64,000 bases of DNA from assembly GCA_913057945.1 (NCBI GenBank), contig CAJXOF010000015.1, positions 1-64,000 on the forward strand, read 5' to 3'. Shown here piece after piece: positions 48,111 through 56,293 of the stretch; positions within the stretch are counted from its first letter, which is position 1; the number at the start of each line of letters is the position of its first letter. The stretch is from an uncultured Hyphomonadaceae bacterium. GTDB taxonomy: Bacteria; Pseudomonadota; Alphaproteobacteria; Caulobacterales; Hyphomonadaceae. The notes under the pieces were generated by a model. The model had not been told where the DNA came from. It ran no database searches and saw only the letters and a program-made list of their open reading frames with translations. The position numbers and the translations under genes are program-made.

Positions 48111-49850
48111 ATGAAGCGACTACTCATATCGGCATCTGTCCTGACGCTTGCGGCATGCGGCGCGCAGGAGCCCACTATCGAAACACCGGCAGCACCGGAA
48201 CCAGAGGCGGCAACTGAGTTGCTCATGCCCCTGCCCGAACAAACCAGCGCGGACATCACGGCCGAAGATCTGGCCGTGCGTATCAAGACGCTTGCCGATG
48301 ATACATTTGAGGGCCGAGGCCCCGGTACGCCAGCGGGCGAAGCATCTGCTGATTGGATCGCCGCCGAGATGAGCCGAATCGGCCTGGAGCCTGCCGGCGA
48401 CAATGGCAGCTTTTTTCAGACTGTGGAGATGGTGAACCAGACGGTCGACACCGATGCCTCGTTCTTCCAGCTGACCACGCCGGATGGCACCGAACTGCCC
48501 ATGACCCCCAAGGAAGATGTGGTCTTCTGGACCAAGCGCCAGAACACGAATGAACTCGCATTCGATCCAACGGATGTCGTGTTTGTCGGCTATGGCTCTG
48601 TCGCGCCGGAATATGACTGGGACGATTATGCCGGTCAGGATTATGCGGGCAAGACCGTCGTCATGCTGGTCAATGATCCAGGCTTTGCGACGGGCGACCC
48701 GGAACTCTTCAACGGTAAATCCATGACCTATTACGGCCGTTGGACCTACAAGTACGAGGAAGCCGCCCGCCAAGGCGCGACCGCAGCAATTGTGATTCAC
48801 GAAACCGAGCCGGCTTCATATGGTTGGGACGTTGTTTCCAATTCCTGGAGCGGCGCACAATCTGATCTCGTTCGCGCCGATGGTGGCGCTGAGCGCACCA
48901 TGCTTGAGGGCTGGATTACACGCGACACGGCAGAGGCCCTGTTTGCCAGCGCAGGACTGGATCTGGAAACGCTGAAACAGCAGGCAAAGTCCAACGACTT
49001 CCAGCCTGTGGCGCTTGAGGGCGTGAAAGCCAGCGGAAAGATTTCGCAGACCATCGACCAGCTTGAGAGCCGCAATGTGGTGGGCCGCCTGCCCGGCAAA
49101 ACGACCCCCGATGAATACATGCTGTACACGGCGCACTGGGATCATCTCGGCAAGAAGTCCGAAGAGAAGACCGGCGCACCCGGCGAGGATTTCTATCAGG
49201 ACCAGATCTTCAATGGCGCGGTTGATAATGCGACGGGCTCTGCTGCCCTGCTTGAAATCGCGGAAGCCATGGCTTCGGAAGAGCTGGAGCGGTCCGCCCT
49301 CTTCCTGTCGGTGACCCTTGAGGAATCCGGCCTGCTCGGATCTGCCTATTACGCAGAGAACCCGCTCGTACCGCACAGTCAGATCGTTGCCGGGATCAAC
49401 ATGGACGGCGCACTGCCAATCGGCCGTACGAAGGACATGGTTATTGTCGGATATGGTGCCTCTGAACTTGAAGACATGTTGAAGGACGTGCTCGACGAGC
49501 AAGGCCGTGTCATCAAGCCGGACGCCAAGCCTGAAGCTGGCTATTTCTATCGCTCCGATCACATCTCTCTCGCCAAGAAAGGTGTGCCAATGCTGTATGC
49601 GGATGGCGGGCAGGACAAGGTCGATGGGGGCGTGGCGGCCGGCAAGGCGGCAGCAGCCGTGTACACAGCCGAGCGCTACCACAAGCCGATGGACGAGTAT
49701 TCCGAAGACTGGGACCTCTCCGGGTTCACCGAAGACATCCAGGCTCTCTACGAAGTCGGGCTGAAGATCGCCCAATCGGATGAGTGGCCCACTTGGTACG
49801 AGGGCAATGAATTCGAAGCCGCTCGCAAGAAAAGCCTCGAACAGAACTAA
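48111..49850 (+). CDS. M28-family zinc peptidase, lipoprotein
   Basis: 579 aa. Signal peptide with lipobox LAAC (C16). A protease-associated-type insert (about 150-290) precedes or interrupts the M28 catalytic domain. Di-zinc ligands are visible in YTAHWDHLG (His), GAVDNATGSAALLEIAE (Asp), LEESGLLGSAYYAEN (Glu) and FYRSDHISLAKKGVP (His). An aminopeptidase acting in the periplasm or on the outer membrane; tandem M19 and M28 lipoproteins in this window fit peptide scavenging. Own terminator downstream. Confidence 0.93.
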   Translation: MKRLLISASVLTLAACGAQEPTIETPAAPEPEAATELLMPLPEQTSADITAEDLAVRIKTLADDTFEGRGPGTPAGEASADWIAAEMSRIGLEPAGDNGSFFQTVEMVNQTVDTDASFFQLTTPDGTELPMTPKEDVVFWTKRQNTNELAFDPTDVVFVGYGSVAPEYDWDDYAGQDYAGKTVVMLVNDPGFATGDPELFNGKSMTYYGRWTYKYEEAARQGATAAIVIHETEPASYGWDVVSNSWSGAQSDLVRADGGAERTMLEGWITRDTAEALFASAGLDLETLKQQAKSNDFQPVALEGVKASGKISQTIDQLESRNVVGRLPGKTTPDEYMLYTAHWDHLGKKSEEKTGAPGEDFYQDQIFNGAVDNATGSAALLEIAEAMASEELERSALFLSVTLEESGLLGSAYYAENPLVPHSQIVAGINMDGALPIGRTKDMVIVGYGASELEDMLKDVLDEQGRVIKPDAKPEAGYFYRSDHISLAKKGVPMLYADGGQDKVDGGVAAGKAAAAVYTAERYHKPMDEYSEDWDLSGFTEDIQALYEVGLKIAQSDEWPTWYEGNEFEAARKKSLEQN

Positions 49851-49857
49851 TTGATTT

Positions 49858-49886
49858 GTCCCCGCCTCACCGGCGGGGACTTTTTC
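49858..49886 (+). terminator. Rho-independent terminator of the M28 peptidase gene
   Basis: GTCCCCGCC / GGCGGGGAC 9-bp stem with a TCACC loop, then TTTTTCTT. It lies eight bases after the stop codon. Confidence 0.93.
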
Positions 49887-49907
49887 TTCACGGGACTGAC
49901 CTGACAA

Positions 49908-50705
49908 ATGCTTTCCTATCAACATGGGTATCATGCGGGCAATCGCGCGGACGTTCTGAAGCATGCGGTGCTCCATTCGGTCTGTCGGCACCTGACGGAA
50001 CGAAATGACCGTATTCTGTATGTAGAAACACATTCGGGACGCGGTCGGTATGATCTTGAAGGTCCACAGGCCCGAAAGGGAGACGAGGCCAGCGACGGTA
50101 TCCTGTCGATGTTGGATGGCCGGGCACCGAAACCGCTGCGCCCATGGGTCGAATTCATCGAGGAAAATGGCATCAACGACTACCCCGGCTCACCGGCGCA
50201 CGCTCAAGCGCTCCTGCCGGCGGATACGCGCTACATCCTGTTCGAGAAGCACCCTGCCGAACATGAAGCCCTCAGCAAGGCTGTCGGAGATGACGACCGC
50301 ATCCAGGTCAAGAAAGCGGATGGGTATGCCAGCGCACTGAAACTGTCGCCACGTAGCGGCGAAACCATGGTGTGCCTGGTCGATCCGAGCTACGAGACGA
50401 GCCGCGACATCGACGCGCTTGCTCTCTGGACTCCCAAAGCGCTCAAACGTTGGCCGAAGGCTGTGCTGATGCTCTGGCTTCCTCTCTTTCGAGACGGTCG
50501 GGAAAGCGAATTTGGCGAATACCTGACCACACTCGGGAATTGCAGGGTCTATGGCGCGCGCTGGCCAGTGGATGCATTGCAGGAAACCGCGCTTGAAGGG
50601 TCCGCTATGGTTGTCTTCAATGGACCCCAAGCTGCGGATGCCGACTGCGCTTCGGTTGCCTCGGCCTTGCAATCCTGGTGGTCGGACAAGCCGCTTGGAG
50701 CGTGA
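49908..50705 (+). CDS. rlmJ: 23S rRNA A2030 N6-methyltransferase
   Basis: 265 aa. Opening MLSYQHGYHAGNRADVLKH is the RlmJ (YhiR) signature. Then YVETHSGRGRYDL as the SAM-binding region, YPGSPAHAQALL, and the catalytic-type CLVDPSYE at about residues 156-163, equivalent to the DPPY-like motif. Methylates A2030 of 23S rRNA. Six bases separate it from the downstream FAD protein gene, so they probably share a transcript. Confidence 0.94.
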   Translation: MLSYQHGYHAGNRADVLKHAVLHSVCRHLTERNDRILYVETHSGRGRYDLEGPQARKGDEASDGILSMLDGRAPKPLRPWVEFIEENGINDYPGSPAHAQALLPADTRYILFEKHPAEHEALSKAVGDDDRIQVKKADGYASALKLSPRSGETMVCLVDPSYETSRDIDALALWTPKALKRWPKAVLMLWLPLFRDGRESEFGEYLTTLGNCRVYGARWPVDALQETALEGSAMVVFNGPQAADADCASVASALQSWWSDKPLGA

Positions 50706-50711
50706 AGGGAC

Positions 50712-51797
50712 ATGACGGCCAACCTGCTTCTGATTGGCGGTGGGCATGCTCACGTCACGGCGCTGCGTTGGCTCCAGAAGCACCCCTGCCCGGACGTCTC
50801 CATCACGCTGATCAATCCCAGAGCCTATGCCGTCTATAGCGGCATGGTGCCGGGCTTCGTTGCGGGACACTTCAGCCGGAGTGAAGTGGAGATAGATCTG
50901 GGCCGACTTTGTACCGACTCAGGCGCGGACATCATCCATGACTTCATCATCGACCTCGATCCAATCCGTAAACGCGCTATGGGGCAGTCTGGAAAGACTT
51001 ACAGCTATGATCTTTCCTCCATTGATGTTGGGATTGTGTCTGCGCCTCTGAGCATGTGCGACAGCAAGATGGATCTGACTGTTAAGCCCATGTCACCCTT
51101 TGTTGAGGCGTGGGCCCAGGTTTCAGAAAACCTCTCCGGCGGCGTTGCGATTGTTGGCGGCGGGCTCGGGGGCGTGGAACTCGCTTTTGCAGTCCGGCAT
51201 AAGATGCGATCCAGTGGCCTTCCTGATAGGGTTCCGGTATCACTTGTAGACCAGTCGACAATACTCTCAGCCAGCAGCCCCTCGCTAAGGCGTACCTTGC
51301 GCCAACGACTGAACGCCGCCAGTGTAGATATCCTGGAAGACACCGAAGTGCGCGGTCACCATGATGGACAACTGGAACTGGCATCCGGCCGATCCCTCAC
51401 CGCTCAGCTGATCTTATGGACCGTAGGCGGACGTGCCCATGACTGGCTCGCCGAGTCTGGGCTCAAGGCCAGGAATGGATTTCCTGTTGTCACAGCATCT
51501 CTGCAGTCAATATCCCACCCTGATATCTTCATTGCGGGTGATGCGGCTTCCCTTCCTGACATGCGGGTCCCTAAAGCGGGTGTCTATGCGGTCCGCCAGG
51601 GTCCAATACTGATGCAGAATATGATCGCAAAATCTCAAGGCGCGCCATTGCAGGATTTCACTCCGCAGAAAGATTACCTCAAGCTGGTCAGTCTGGGAAA
51701 ACGGGCGGCGATAGCCGAAAAATCGGGCCTGACGGTTCAACTGCCCGGACTGTGGGGGCTCAAGACCTGGATCGACCGGTGTTTCGTTCAGGATTGA
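50712..51797 (+). CDS. FAD/NAD(P)-binding protein resembling the SelD N-terminal domain
   Basis: 361 aa. Two Rossmann motifs: GGGHAHVTALRWL (10-22) for FAD and VGGGLGGVELAFAVR (148-162) for NAD(P). FIAGDAASLPD (273-283) and PKAGVYAVRQGP close the FAD site. The GGGHAHV start and PGFVAGHFSRSEVEIDLGRLC stretch match the FAD domain fused to selenide,water dikinase (SelD) in some bacteria, here standing alone. It is related to type II NADH dehydrogenases but lacks a visible membrane helix. No selD, selA or tRNA-Sec is present. Its end overlaps lpxB by ten bases, tail to tail. Confidence 0.82.
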   Translation: MTANLLLIGGGHAHVTALRWLQKHPCPDVSITLINPRAYAVYSGMVPGFVAGHFSRSEVEIDLGRLCTDSGADIIHDFIIDLDPIRKRAMGQSGKTYSYDLSSIDVGIVSAPLSMCDSKMDLTVKPMSPFVEAWAQVSENLSGGVAIVGGGLGGVELAFAVRHKMRSSGLPDRVPVSLVDQSTILSASSPSLRRTLRQRLNAASVDILEDTEVRGHHDGQLELASGRSLTAQLILWTVGGRAHDWLAESGLKARNGFPVVTASLQSISHPDIFIAGDAASLPDMRVPKAGVYAVRQGPILMQNMIAKSQGAPLQDFTPQKDYLKLVSLGKRAAIAEKSGLTVQLPGLWGLKTWIDRCFVQD

Positions 51798-52975
51798 TGG
51801 GAAATCGCCCCGGCAGACCGCGCGGCGGCCTCTTCGAGAATAACTCCCGCCGCAATCTCGCTGGCGTCCCGATCGCCCTCTTTCATGCGCTCTAGCGCTT
51901 TTCGTTGACGGTTAAGCTGCGCGGCGAGTTCGGTCGGATTGTCCAACCAGTTTTTTGCTTTGGCTGCGATGGCATCTGCCTGGTGCCGGGTCTGGACAAA
52001 TTCCGGCACGATCTCCTGATCATCGCTGACAATGTTGAGCAGGGTAATATGCGTCTTGCTATAAAGCAGACCACGCGCGAGCGCCCACGTGATCCAGCCC
52101 GTCTTGTAGGCAACGATCATCGGCGTGTCCTGCATCGCAAGTTCGGTCGTGACTGTGCCGGAACAGGCGAGCGCAAGGTCTGCTGCCGCCATCGCATCGT
52201 AACGGATACCCGCATCACTGGAGACAAGTGCCCAATCGCTGAGACCAGGAAAAGCATCAGCGAACTGTGACGCCACATTCGAGGCGGGCATGAAAACAAT
52301 GTTGAGGCTTGAGTCGTTCGACTTCAATTTTCTGGCCGCCTCCACCAATTCTGGGGCGACGCGTTTTATTTCGCTTGGTCGGCTCCCCGGCAAGACCAAC
52401 ACAATCTTGTCTGTGGCTGGTATATGATGGGTTTGCCGAAAGCCGGCTGCATCGCCCTGTACATGGCGGGAAATCGCCGGGTTGCCGATGACCGTAGTCT
52501 TCAATCCGAACGGCTCGTAGAACGGCACTTCGAGATCGTGAATGCACAATATATGGTCAACCACCGAGGCCAGCGTCTTGGCCCGGCCAGGCCGCGTGGC
52601 CCAGACTTGCGGGCCAACGAGTTTGACCAGACGGATGTCAGGCGCTTGCAGGCGGACACGCTGCGCCACTCGCAACATGAAGCCCCAGGAATCCACCAGG
52701 ACGACGACGTCCGGCTTATCCGCGATGATGGCAGCGGCCGCCGCGTCTGCCAGCCGCACAACATCTCCATAGGCTTTCAGGCCCTCGAAGAACCCCAGGA
52801 TCGACAAGGGGCTGATATCAATCGCAGACTTGATCCCGACAGATGCCAGCTCGCTTCCGCCAATTCCTGAGATATGTGCATCCGGCAAGCGCTTGCGAAT
52901 ATCTTCGACCACTTCCCTCGCCAGCAAGTCACCGGAAGGTTCAGCAGCAACCATGTAGATACGGGGCGTGGTCAC
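51788..52975 (-). CDS. lpxB: lipid-A-disaccharide synthase
   Basis: 395 aa GT19 glycosyltransferase. MVAAEPSGDLLAREVVEDI opening, ISGIGGSELASVGI, VVLVDSWGFMLRVAQ, VGPQVWATRPGRAKTL, VLPGSRPSEIKRVAPEL, ACSGTVTTELA and MIVAYKTGWITW are all LpxB signatures. Joins UDP-diacylglucosamine and lipid X at the inner membrane. Its start overlaps the stop of lpxI by four bases. Last gene of the envelope cluster. Confidence 0.96.
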   Translation of the reverse strand: MTTPRIYMVAAEPSGDLLAREVVEDIRKRLPDAHISGIGGSELASVGIKSAIDISPLSILGFFEGLKAYGDVVRLADAAAAAIIADKPDVVVLVDSWGFMLRVAQRVRLQAPDIRLVKLVGPQVWATRPGRAKTLASVVDHILCIHDLEVPFYEPFGLKTTVIGNPAISRHVQGDAAGFRQTHHIPATDKIVLVLPGSRPSEIKRVAPELVEAARKLKSNDSSLNIVFMPASNVASQFADAFPGLSDWALVSSDAGIRYDAMAAADLALACSGTVTTELAMQDTPMIVAYKTGWITWALARGLLYSKTHITLLNIVSDDQEIVPEFVQTRHQADAIAAKAKNWLDNPTELAAQLNRQRKALERMKEGDRDASEIAAGVILEEAAARSAGAISHQS

Positions 52976-53814
52976 TCCCCTATCTCCGGTTCGAAGCCGT
53001 AGATGAAAATCCCGAGCTCTTCAGCCCGTTCGATCATCTTGCGCCGATTGAGCAGCAGCGCGCCGCCCGCCTCAACCGCAAGACCAGCCAAACCTGCAGC
53101 CGCGACTTTCTCCACCGTCGAGACGCCGGTCGTCGGCAAATCGATCCGTAATTCCTGGCCCGGCTTCGGACGCTTGACGAGCACACCTTTGCGGCTGCCG
53201 GCAGTGCCGCGTATTTCCTCTGGGAGCCCCGCACAGCGATCCAGCATCGCATCCGTGCCCTCCTGGGCTTCGACAGCCAGGACAAGACCGTTGCAGACGA
53301 CGGCGCCCTGTCCAATATCGAGCGCGCCGGCCGCGGAGGCTACGCGCGCGGCATGCTCGATGTCATGCATCTCTTCTTCGGTGGGGTGCGAGCCGGCAAT
53401 TACGCCTTCTGGTGCTAGCAACTGACTATGCACCTCATGGCTGCCAAGCACTTTGAAGCCCTGCTTCTCGAATTCTTTCACCAAGACCCGGAGCAGCGCA
53501 TCATCTCCCTTCTTGGCAGCCGACAGAACCTTGGGAAGCAGGGTTACACCCTTCACATCCAGCTTCAGGTTCCCGAAATCAGGCCGCTTGACGATGCCGG
53601 CAAAGACCACTTCCTCGCATCCTGCCGATTTGAGCTTCTTGAGGATACCCCCAACTTCGCCAAGGCCCACCAGATCACCGGGAAACTTTGCCAGAGCCGG
53701 GTCGTCAAACCCTTTCAGCCGAAGCACATAGGCCCCCTGCCCGGTCTCGACGGCATTCTCTGCAATAGCGACCGGAAGGTCCCCCAAGCCTGCGATGATA
53801 CCGAGTGGAGCCAT
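52972..53814 (-). CDS. lpxI: UDP-2,3-diacylglucosamine pyrophosphatase LpxI
   Basis: 280 aa from the ATG at 53814. Opening LGIIAGLGDLPVAIAENA, GGILKKLKSAGCEEVVFAGIVKRPDF, and C-terminal RIDLPTTGVSTVEKVAAAGLAGLAVEAGGALLLNR are the DUF1009/LpxI signatures. LpxI replaces LpxH in most alphaproteobacteria, making lipid X from UDP-2,3-diacylglucosamine. Lies between lpxA (seven-base gap) and lpxB (overlap), consistent with consecutive pathway steps. Confidence 0.95.
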   Translation of the reverse strand: MAPLGIIAGLGDLPVAIAENAVETGQGAYVLRLKGFDDPALAKFPGDLVGLGEVGGILKKLKSAGCEEVVFAGIVKRPDFGNLKLDVKGVTLLPKVLSAAKKGDDALLRVLVKEFEKQGFKVLGSHEVHSQLLAPEGVIAGSHPTEEEMHDIEHAARVASAAGALDIGQGAVVCNGLVLAVEAQEGTDAMLDRCAGLPEEIRGTAGSRKGVLVKRPKPGQELRIDLPTTGVSTVEKVAAAGLAGLAVEAGGALLLNRRKMIERAEELGIFIYGFEPEIGE

Positions 53815-53821
53815 GATGTCC

Positions 53822-54610
53822 TCAGGCGGGTTTGCAGATCGGGCGGTCACCTTCACGGATGAAGGTGATGATTTCCATGGCCAGCGAATTTTCGGCATAA
53901 TCCTGCGTAGCCTGATCTAGTCGGTCCTTGAACAAGCCTTCGCCAAGGAAGATTGCCTTATAGGCAGCTCGAATGTCCCGGATATCGGCCTTGGAGAATC
54001 CGCGACGCTTCAGACCCACCATATTCAGACCCGCCAGCTTGGCGTGATTGCCGACCACGGACCCGAATGGGATGACGTCTTCCACTACGATGGCACCGCC
54101 CCCGATGAACGCATTCCGTCCGATCCGGGAAAATTGGTGCACCGCGGCCAGGCCGCCAAACCAGACATTGTCCCCTACGGTGATATGACCAGCCAAGGAG
54201 ACATTGTTAGCCATGACGACATTGTTGCCGATATGATTGTCGTGCGCGATATGCGCGCCAATCATGACAAAGCAATTGTCCCCAATCGTCGTGAGACCGC
54301 CGAACTTCGGCATGCCGGAATGCGCTGTCGTATGCTCGCGGAATACGCACTTCTCACCCACGACCAACCGGGAGTCCGGCGTAGTCTCAAAGCCGATGAC
54401 TTGGGGTACCCCGCCCAATACTGCATGCGGGTGCAATGTGCAGCCCGTACCGAGTTCGGTGTAGCCGGTGACAACCGCATGAGACATGAGAACACAATTG
54501 TCCCCAATCTGCACATGCGAGCCGACATGACAGAACGGGCCAATAGACACGCCTTCTCCGAGAACGGCGCCGTCCTCGACAAATGAGGTGGGATGAATCT
54601 GTGTGGACAT
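53822..54610 (-). CDS. lpxA: UDP-N-acetylglucosamine acyltransferase
   Basis: 262 aa. Left-handed beta-helix of hexapeptide repeats (about 1-185) followed by a helical C-terminus (GFSKADIRDIRAAYKAIF). The catalytic histidine is in MIGAHIAHDNHIGNN, and ENSLAMEIITFIREGDRPICKP is the typical end. First committed lipid A step. lpxD lies only 35 bases upstream; the usual fabZ between them is missing. Confidence 0.96.
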   Translation of the reverse strand: MSTQIHPTSFVEDGAVLGEGVSIGPFCHVGSHVQIGDNCVLMSHAVVTGYTELGTGCTLHPHAVLGGVPQVIGFETTPDSRLVVGEKCVFREHTTAHSGMPKFGGLTTIGDNCFVMIGAHIAHDNHIGNNVVMANNVSLAGHITVGDNVWFGGLAAVHQFSRIGRNAFIGGGAIVVEDVIPFGSVVGNHAKLAGLNMVGLKRRGFSKADIRDIRAAYKAIFLGEGLFKDRLDQATQDYAENSLAMEIITFIREGDRPICKPA

Positions 54611-54645
54611 GAGTTTCCAGCAGGTTGCGGACGGCCGCGCGCCGA

Positions 54646-55662
54646 CTATCCCTTTTTCTTAGGGTTTGCGTTCTTCTGCAACCAAGCGATTTCACGCATC
54701 CATTGGCGGAGCGGCTTGGCAGGTGTTCCGCCCCAGGTTTCGCCATCCTCGATATTGCGAAACAGACCTGAGGAAGCGGCAAGCGACACGCCCTCTCCGA
54801 CCCTTACATGGTCGGCAATACCAACGCGTCCGCCCAGCATAGAGCCATCGCCAATCTGGACAGATCCCGAAATGCCGCCAAACGCCGCCATGAGCACAGA
54901 CCGCCCCAGCACCACATTGTGCGCGATCTGGCACAGATTATCGATCCGGGTTCGTTCCCCGAGGATCGTGTCATCAAAGGCGCCGCGGTCGATACAGGAA
55001 TTTGCACCGACCGTGACATGGTCCTGCAGGATTACGCGGCCATAATGCGGCGCATCTTCTGCGCCATTGGGGCCGGGCATGACCCCGAAGCCGGCTTCTC
55101 CGATACGAGCACCTGACAACAATCTTACATGATCGCCAATAAGCGCGCAGAAGACGCTTGCGCCGGGTCCGATGGTGCAATTGCGGCCAATCTGGACACC
55201 CGGGCCGATTACGGCATTTGCACTGATGATCGTTCCAGCGCCGATGACGGCACCCGGTGCGATCACGGCGCCGGGCGCGATTTTTGCCGTCTCATCAATT
55301 GTCGCATCGGAAGATATTGCGTCTCCACCATGCCAATCGAGCTGTCGCGAACGAAACAGTTTGGCCGCAGCCAAGCCATGAACATGGCGCGGGAATTTCG
55401 AAACAATATAGGGAATCCCCTCGGGAACATGCGCGATGTTGGCAGTGTTCACAACGAGGGCGGAGATATCCGAGCTGACGTCAATGGGAGATTTCCCCTC
55501 CCCGTCCAGAAATCCGAGGTCTCCCCGGCGGCCATTTACCGCCGAGGAGATCCCTGTAAGTTCCAGGTCGCCGTCTCCATGGAGATCAGACCCGGTCTGG
55601 CTGGCCAGTTCGCCAAGTGAGAGAGCTCCCAAAGGCGCAAAGAAACGGACGTCTACTGGCAC
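54646..55662 (-). CDS. lpxD: UDP-3-O-acylglucosamine N-acyltransferase
   Basis: 338 aa, GTG start at 55662 with a GAGG ribosome binding site. The uridine-binding N-terminal domain (about 1-105) has [10 protein letters not shown] and [18 protein letters not shown] hexapeptide-repeat helix follows, with the catalytic His in [11 protein letters not shown], and a C-terminal helix. Adds the N-linked acyl chain in lipid A synthesis. Twelve bases separate it from the OmpH gene upstream. Confidence 0.96.
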   Translation of the reverse strand: MPVDVRFFAPLGALSLGELASQTGSDLHGDGDLELTGISSAVNGRRGDLGFLDGEGKSPIDVSSDISALVVNTANIAHVPEGIPYIVSKFPRHVHGLAAAKLFRSRQLDWHGGDAISSDATIDETAKIAPGAVIAPGAVIGAGTIISANAVIGPGVQIGRNCTIGPGASVFCALIGDHVRLLSGARIGEAGFGVMPGPNGAEDAPHYGRVILQDHVTVGANSCIDRGAFDDTILGERTRIDNLCQIAHNVVLGRSVLMAAFGGISGSVQIGDGSMLGGRVGIADHVRVGEGVSLAASSGLFRNIEDGETWGGTPAKPLRQWMREIAWLQKNANPKKKG

Positions 55663-55674
55663 GATAGCCTCGAA

Positions 55675-56265
55675 CTATTGAGCAGGCTGGTCAGGAATAC
55701 GCTTGCGAACAACCGCGAGGGTCGGGGTTGCTGCATCCAGCTTGCTGATCACCAGCGCTGAGACGTCAACCGAATCCACACCGTAGATGATCGCGCTTTT
55801 CGACAGGACGACCTGAGCGTTCTTCTCACGCACGACTTCCAGCAGGACCGGCTCAAGCGCCTTGTTGAAATCAACAAGTGCCTGACGCTCGGTCAGGGAA
55901 AACTCGTTTGCAGCTTTCTGGCGAGCCTTGCCGAAATCGCTGGCTTTCTTGTCATAGGCATTCAGCTTGGCAACCAGGGCGGCGTCCGCAGCAACCTGCT
56001 CGCGCGTCTTGCCCTGCAGTTCCGTGTTCAGGGTCTTGCCTTCGGTTTCAAGCGACGTCTTGGTCGGTGTCAGCTCATTGTTGATCTGGGATTCAATGTT
56101 CTGGAGTTTGGTCTGGATATCCTTGCCAGCCTTGCTGTCACGCAGGATCTTCGCTTCGTCGATCGTGATGACGGTCGTGCCTTGCGCAAACGAAGCGGGA
56201 GCGACAACTGCAACAGCTGCAATCGACACCACCATGGCGAGGAAGAAATTCTTGAGTCGGGACAT
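55675..56265 (-). CDS. skp: OmpH/Skp-family periplasmic chaperone
   Basis: 196 aa from the ATG at 56265; codons upstream are not conserved. Signal peptide (about 1-27, ASFAQ). A long helical coiled-coil middle (about 45-140) forms the Skp tentacles, flanked by body strands (TVITIDEAKILRDSKAG, and NAQVVLSKSAIIYGVDSVDVS near the end). Holds unfolded outer-membrane proteins for BamA, whose gene is directly upstream. Confidence 0.92.
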   Translation of the reverse strand: MSRLKNFFLAMVVSIAAVAVVAPASFAQGTTVITIDEAKILRDSKAGKDIQTKLQNIESQINNELTPTKTSLETEGKTLNTELQGKTREQVAADAALVAKLNAYDKKASDFGKARQKAANEFSLTERQALVDFNKALEPVLLEVVREKNAQVVLSKSAIIYGVDSVDVSALVISKLDAATPTLAVVRKRIPDQPAQ

Positions 56266-56293
56266 TCTAGTCTCCTGTCTTTCGGCTTGAAAT

